Assembly (NCBI GenBank): GCA_041741455.1
Contig: JBGSJZ010000018.1
Span: 120,117 to 184,116, forward strand
DNA from: CALESS01 sp041741455
GTDB taxonomy: Bacteria > Chloroflexota > Anaerolineae > Anaerolineales > Anaerolineaceae
Length of the DNA: 64,000 bases
Reading direction: 5' to 3'
Both the position numbers and the translations under genes were made by a program. Shown here in pieces: positions 60,144 through 64,000 of this stretch (positions within the stretch are counted from its first letter, which is position 1; each line of letters starts with the position of its first letter). Below the pieces are notes generated by a model. It had not been told where the DNA came from, searched no databases, and saw only the letters and a program-made list of their open reading frames with translations.

Positions 60144-60671
60144 ATGTCAGATCAGTTTGAACCAACCATGATTGAATTCTTTCAATACAATCATTGGGCC
60201 AATCAAGAACTCATGGGGATCTGCATGGGGCTGGATGACGAAATCATTACCGCCAGTATTCCAGGCGCGTATGGATCGATTCGCGATACTTTTGCCCATA
60301 TTCTGAAGGCAGAGATCAGCTTTTTGAAACGAATTCACAGGATTTACCCAGAACCAGATTTCCAGTGGGAAAACAATCCAGGTCTGCCGCAAGTGATGGC
60401 ATACGAAACCGCGTTGCACAAAGCCCTACTGGATACCCTTCAGGATGTGCCAGCAACCCAGAATGTGCATGAAGAAGGCAATGGCTGGATTTTCGACTAT
60501 CAAACACGTCTGATTTTCATGTCAGTGGTTTATCATGGCGTCGCCCATCGAACTGACATCACCACGTTCCTCAATCGCAAAGGCGTCCGTCTGCCAGAGA
60601 TGGATGTCTGGGGCTATTGTGCTGCATATCCGGAACGGTTTCAGTCCAAATTGGTCAATACTGGGCAATGA
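60144..60671 (+). CDS. DinB-family protein
   Basis: 175 aa. A four-helix bundle with the three metal-binding His of the DinB/YfiT family: YNHWANQEL near residue 15, DTFAHILKAE near 53 and YHGVAHRTDI near 132. Family members include thiol S-transferases, so a metal-dependent transferase role is plausible. Spacer repeats G and H flank the gene. Cytosolic. Confidence 0.87.
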   Translation: MSDQFEPTMIEFFQYNHWANQELMGICMGLDDEIITASIPGAYGSIRDTFAHILKAEISFLKRIHRIYPEPDFQWENNPGLPQVMAYETALHKALLDTLQDVPATQNVHEEGNGWIFDYQTRLIFMSVVYHGVAHRTDITTFLNRKGVRLPEMDVWGYCAAYPERFQSKLVNTGQ

Positions 60672-60700
60672 TTTACAATCCCAGGTACGCCGCTTCGCGG

Positions 60701-60757
60701 CAGTCCACGCCCACCCACCCCAGCGCCATGCCCCGCGAACGCAAACCATTGGCTATT
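60701..60757 (+). repeat. attC-like spacer repeat H
   Basis: Contains CATGCCCCGCGAACGC, 9-bp spacing from GCGAA to TTGG, and AAACCATTGGCT, with an upstream CACGCCCACC arm. It lies between the DinB and YdeI-like genes. A GCCGC-TTC-GCGGC hairpin stands just before it (60690-60702). Confidence 0.45.
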
Positions 60758-60803
60758 TCAAATTTCCTGAAAAGTAAAAAGTTGGTCTGAAGAGGATATC
60801 CAG

Positions 60804-61268
60804 GTGAGCGAAATGTCCCCAAAGTCATTTGATGCAGTTATTCAGAAAGAAGGTAGTTTCACCTTTGTTGCAATTCCGTTTTCCCCACCCGAAGTGTGGG
60901 GAAAAAAGCCGCGATACCATGTTACAGGAGATATCAATGGGATTCCAGTACGAGGCACTCTTGGTGCACTCGGACAAGAGTTTTTTCTTCGGTTAGGAGC
61001 AGCATGGATGCGGGACAGCGGAATTCAACCTGGGGACAGTGTTGCCGTGCAATTATCTTTAGAAGGTCCACAAGAAGGTAATATTGCTTCAGATATAACA
61101 ACAGCGTTATCGGGCAATGAAAAAGCAAAGGCTTTTTTTGAAGGGTTACCGACGTTCTACAGGAAAAACTTCATAAGATGGATTGAAAGCGCTAAACGTG
61201 ATGAGACCCGGAAAAAACGAATCAATGAGATGATGAAACTCTTAGAAGAAGGCAAACGCGAGAAGTAA
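60804..61268 (+). CDS. DUF1905 and YdeI/OmdA-like protein
   Basis: 154 aa from GTG 60804 with AGAGGA upstream; ATG 60813 is an alternative. Residues ~8-95 match DUF1905 (FVAIPFSPPEVWGKKPRYHV; GTLGALGQEFFLRLGAAWMRD; GIQPGDSVAVQLSLEG), and the C-terminus (FFEGLPTFYRKNFIRWIESA, TRKKRINEMMKLLEEGK) matches the YdeI/OmdA-type bacteriocin-protection domain. The exact role is not established. Confidence 0.87.
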   Translation: MSEMSPKSFDAVIQKEGSFTFVAIPFSPPEVWGKKPRYHVTGDINGIPVRGTLGALGQEFFLRLGAAWMRDSGIQPGDSVAVQLSLEGPQEGNIASDITTALSGNEKAKAFFEGLPTFYRKNFIRWIESAKRDETRKKRINEMMKLLEEGKREK

Positions 61269-61319
61269 GGGTTGAAATCTTCGACGGACCATTGGCCGCA
61301 GCGCATACCCCGCCCCCCG

Positions 61320-61396
61320 GGGCAGGTCCGCCTGGGGACGCAGATTGAGATCACCGACCAGGCAATCGACCGGCTGGTGTGTCAGCATCAATGGTA
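61320..61396 (+). pseudogene. Possible restriction-methylase C-terminal fragment
   Basis: An open stretch reads GQVRLGTQIEITDQAIDRLV followed by CQHQW and TAA (61395-61397). AIDRLV precedes YELYGLTEEE in Eco57I/PglX-like tails as I recall, and 59743 carries exactly that following part. This would be a second, complementary fragment. From 61398 to 61500 nothing further is seen. Confidence 0.4.
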
Positions 61397-61500
61397 AAAG
61401 TACCGAAAACATCAACTTAAAAAATCCCCTAAACATCACCTGCAATGTGCCTTGGGAAAATCAGAGCAAATCCGGCTGGTGGAGGGGTGGAAGACTGACC

Positions 61501-62112
61501 TTATTCCCCTTTAACCACATTCAACTGAAATTTGAACAGGTCCGGCGACTCACTGTACATTTCGCCATCCACTGTGCGGACCCCGTCAAACTTGCCCCAC
61601 CAGGTGCTGGTGTAGTCGTTGTTGTAACTCTTGGCGCCATTGGCCAGCGAGGCGGCTGTACGTTCCATATAGCCGTCCACGCTCACTTCACCCCACAGTT
61701 CGCCGGTTTCCGGGTTGAAGGAACCGCTGAATTTCTGCTCCTCGCGGTAGATGTCGCCGTCATGGGTCTCCCAGCGCTCGGCGAAGCCCAGGACCAGGTT
61801 GTCCTCAGCGCCTTCGTAAAAGGCCAGCTCGATGAAGGAATCAGTCATCTTCCAGCCGGTCCCCTCCAGCACCAGGTAATCGCCGCGGGCAGCGTACTAG
61901 GTGCCGCTGGTGTGGTTTTTAATTTCGCGCTGGATGTCATCCAGCAAATCTTCTTCGAAATCTGCAAAGAGGGTGGTGCTGGATTCGACTTCGGGTTCCT
62001 GGTAGATGTTGGGCTGGGTGACGCGCTTAGGGATCAGGCTGCAGGCCTGGGAGAGCAGCCAGATGGCCAGGACGCCGAGAACGAGGGACTTTACACGGGG
62101 GGAAGAGGACAT
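61501..62112 (-). pseudogene. Lipoprotein gene with internal amber codon
   Basis: A single minus-strand frame runs from ATG 62112 (GGAGG upstream) to 61501, broken only by TAG at 61899-61897 (codon 72). The N-terminus has a signal and lipobox-like end (LAIWLLSQAC). After the stop the frame continues YAARGDYLVLEGTGWKMTDS to the C-terminal QLNVVKGE. The intact product would be a 203-aa envelope lipoprotein; I do not recognise its family. One nonsense change is enough to explain it, so the inactivation looks recent, or the codon is read through. Confidence 0.75.
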
Positions 62113-62324
62113 GAGGCGCCTCCGGGGAAATGGATAATTTGTGTATACAACTTTTGGGGGCGAAATACAAGAGGAATTTATTTCCAAATTTATGTCCCCA
62201 TCAGTGGTCCGGGCACGGGATATGGTTGGTCGGGCTTGGGGTGCTGTGTTCGTCCCGCACCCCTGCGGGGTACGTTCTCATTGCGGTTGATCTGATACAA
62301 TATTTTTGTCACGAAAGAGATCCC

Positions 62325-62396
62325 ATGACCAACGACCCACCGATCCCCCAACGCAAATCCGTCCGGCTGCCGGGATACGATTACACCCAGTCCCCT
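62325..62396 (+). pseudogene. 5' fragment of a RAYT transposase gene
   Basis: These 72 bp match the start of the RAYT gene (55197-55268) with 3 differences and then end abruptly at the same point, right after ACCCAGTCCCCT. No downstream RAYT sequence follows; an insertion sequence begins ~45 bp later. In the gap 62113-62324 I see no gene. Confidence 0.85.
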
Positions 62397-62573
62397 ACGG
62401 ACACGTTTTGTCAAGTGCAGAAATTAAGAAATATCAGGGCAACTTGAAAAGTGAACCGATAACACTTCAAAAGTGAACTGTATCCAGTTGAAAAGTGAAC
62501 CGCACATAAATCGATCAAAACTTGAAAAGTGAACTGTGAATGTGGTACATGATGAGTCAGAAAGAGGATCATC

Positions 62574-62924
62574 ATGACACAAATACACAAGAAATTCACA
62601 GTCGATCAGGTTAAGATATTGTTGACTTCCTACCAGGAAGGTCATATCGCTCGAAGTGAAATTGAGACCACGCTTGGGATCGGCAAGACGCGCTTCTTTG
62701 CTTTGCTCAAACAATTTCAAGACCAGCAAGAGGCATTTTCGATCGACTATCAGCGCACCAGTAAAGCACGCTTAGGGAGCGTGATTGAGGAAAAAATCCG
62801 CATTGAACTTTTGCGAGAAAAGGAACTGGTGGAAAATCCAGACTTGCCCATCTCTAGTTACAACTATGCAGCCCTGGCCGATCGCCTGAAAAAGAGGGGA
62901 TCCAAGTCTCCACCACCACCCTGA
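62574..62924 (+). CDS. Transposase N-terminal part (helix-turn-helix)
   Basis: 116 aa from ATG 62574, preceded by GAGGA. It has an HTH-like start (VDQVKILLTSYQEGHIARSE; TTLGIGKTRFFALLKQF) and continues to LADRLKKRGS before stopping. The native protein would continue, after a -1 shift near AAAAAG (~62892-62897), as IQVSTTTLIKRAIQLGCYLP, joining the next frame. This can be a frameshift mutation or programmed -1 frameshifting at the A-run; the later nonsense codon favours decay. Confidence 0.7.
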   Translation: MTQIHKKFTVDQVKILLTSYQEGHIARSEIETTLGIGKTRFFALLKQFQDQQEAFSIDYQRTSKARLGSVIEEKIRIELLREKELVENPDLPISSYNYAALADRLKKRGSKSPPPP

Positions 62925-62941
62925 TCAAGCGCGCTATCCAA

Positions 62942-63706
62942 TTGGGTTGTTATCTTCCCAAGAGGAGGAAAAAAGATCACCATGATCGAGAAGTGATTAC
63001 AGCTGCGGCCGGAGACCTTATTCAGCATGATGCCTCAATCCATAAATGGTCCCCGAATGCGAGTGAAAAATGGACCTTGATCACTTCGCTCGATGACTAC
63101 AGCCGGATGATGATGTACGCTGATTTTGTCGAATCAGAGACAAGTTGGGCCCATATTCAGTCGGTGCAGTACCTGATGCAATCCTTTGGGATCCCCATCC
63201 GTTATTATGTCGATAATTTGCGCATAATTCGGTTTATCCAACCCCGCGATAGTGTCTGGAAGAACCTGATCCTCGGTACCGATGAGGTCAACACCCAATG
63301 GCGCCAGGTTTTAGCCTTGATGAAGACCGATGTGATTTACGCACTTTCCCCACAGGCCAAGGGCAAGATTGAACGCCCGTATCGCTGGCTGCAAGATCGC
63401 ATCGTCCGGACCTGCGCCTTGAACCACGTTAGTTCTTTGCCAGAGGCACGCTTGGTTCTGCGAGAAGAAGTTCATCGCTACAATTATTTACAGGTTCACT
63501 CAACCACTCTCGAAATTCCTGCACTCCGTTTTGAAAAGGCCAAGCAGGAACATAAATCACTCTTCCGTCCTTTTTCCTTACCCAAACCCTATGTCGCAAT
63601 CCAGGATGTCTTTTGCATCCGCCATAAACGGATGGCCGATGGTTATCGTAAAATATCTATCGCTGGCCATTCGGTTCAAATCCCAGGCATTGAGCCCAGA
63701 GAATAA
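62942..63706 (+). CDS. DDE (rve) transposase core, broken
   Basis: 254 aa from a TTG, open after the frameshift. The three catalytic acidic residues are visible: D in LIQHDASIHKW, D in RYYVDNLR and E in KGKIERPYRWLQDR. This is the integrase-core fold. TAA at 63704-63706 interrupts the frame; the following codons still read VELHFVPDETKDLVEIRFW and end at TGA 63830-63832, so the normal C-terminus is 42 codons longer. Transposition activity is therefore unlikely. Confidence 0.75.
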   Translation: MGCYLPKRRKKDHHDREVITAAAGDLIQHDASIHKWSPNASEKWTLITSLDDYSRMMMYADFVESETSWAHIQSVQYLMQSFGIPIRYYVDNLRIIRFIQPRDSVWKNLILGTDEVNTQWRQVLALMKTDVIYALSPQAKGKIERPYRWLQDRIVRTCALNHVSSLPEARLVLREEVHRYNYLQVHSTTLEIPALRFEKAKQEHKSLFRPFSLPKPYVAIQDVFCIRHKRMADGYRKISIAGHSVQIPGIEPRE

Positions 63707-64000
63707 GTGGAATTGCATTTTGTCCCTGATGAAACCAAAGATCTGGTCGAGATCCGCTTTTGGGCGCATGGAAAATTAGTTCATTCCATCAACTTTCCTA
63801 TTTCTAACCTTAAGGATCTGGTTCACTTTTGAAGTTGTGTTCAACTTTGGCAACTTCATACCTTATTTTTGCGCAAATACACCGCATTTCTATTTTTTAG
63901 TGCAAACAGGGGCGGTTTCTAATCGCCCAAGTTAGCCTGAACAGAACTTTACCAAGCACATAACCAACTCCTCGGAAAATTGGTTTTGAGATAGCAGGTC

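Larger units (their letters stand above)
62441..63837 (+). mobile_element. Insertion sequence with DDE transposase and iterated terminal repeats
   Basis: The left end carries four copies of a CTTGAAAAGTGAAC-type repeat (about 62443, 62465, 62487, 62520). The right end carries the inverse GGTTCACTTTTGAAG (63820-63834) plus a degenerate copy. Between them lies one broken DDE transposase gene. Iterated ends occur in IS21- and IS481-like elements; the family is uncertain. Exact boundaries and target duplication are not clear. Confidence 0.75.

Noticed and set aside
59761..60165. 134-aa minus-strand ORF
   Set aside because: No start signal, no recognisable motif, and it crosses the attC-like repeat and a hairpin.
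61345..62295. 316-aa plus-strand ORF
   Set aside because: It is antisense to the lipoprotein pseudogene and owes its length to the reverse-strand codon pattern; it has no start signal and low-complexity, unnatural composition.

Overview
The window looks like chromosomal DNA from a member of the Chloroflexota, most likely class Anaerolineae. This is inferred from gene content. There are many secreted beta-propeller proteins, lipoproteins with Thr/Pro-rich linkers (LysM, NBR1-type Ig, HtrA), a TPR-BTAD regulator, a DnaB/DnaD/DnaC-like replication cluster and a short GT35 glucan phosphorylase. I see no tRNA, rRNA or CRISPR array.

Layout. 1-2961: a polysaccharide operon (3' part of a wecC-like dehydrogenase, wecB, a glycosyltransferase). 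3021-15962: a TPR + OmpR-like + BTAD (SARP-type) regulator, followed by a block of secreted repeat proteins. Two of these are preceded by paralogous ~70-aa proteins that share the same upstream element, an 11-bp-phased direct repeat typical of SARP operators. 16076-17968: a phosphoribosyltransferase and a phosphodiesterase-like protein. 18113-24023: a LacI-regulated operon with a B12-binding mutase-like protein, an opine-dehydrogenase-family enzyme, a DUF2179 membrane protein and asparagine synthetase. 24147-27133: CBS protein, UroD-like protein, an unrecognised protein and a Nudix hydrolase. 27259-32127 (minus strand): an envelope cluster (LysM lipoprotein, HtrA-like protease, NBR1-Ig lipoprotein, RNase T2). 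32552-36677: bifunctional nuclease, DnaB, a DnaD-like protein and a tandem DnaC-like ATPase. 36806-39789: VIT-VWA protein with a MerR regulator. 39941-48165: NTF2-like protein, NfeD, EamA transporter, and a module of small membrane protein, methyltransferase and two membrane sulfatase-like proteins. 48318-51017: DUF2179 paralogue and glucan phosphorylase. 51373-54633: FGE-like secreted protein, another secreted protein, HAD hydrolase.

54.7-64.0 kb is an accessory, decaying region. It contains a RAYT-type transposase with REP palindromes, a run of small same-strand genes (two GNATs, zinc-ribbon membrane protein, phosphotransferase, DinB, YdeI-like) with attC-like repeats in some spacers, several pseudogenes and 3'-end remnants, and a decayed DDE insertion sequence.

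Three themes stand out. (1) A candidate SARP regulon drives the secreted propeller proteins, and seven secreted proteins share a short (Y/F/L)-(L/M)-P-(L/I/M)-(I/V)-like motif near one end. (2) Three times, a gene end is duplicated as a direct repeat flanking an intervening block (EamA 3' end, FGE 3' end, RAYT 5' end). (3) The 55-61 kb cassette-like array could be an integron-derived cluster without an integrase. All functional calls come from reading motifs by eye; no database search was run.
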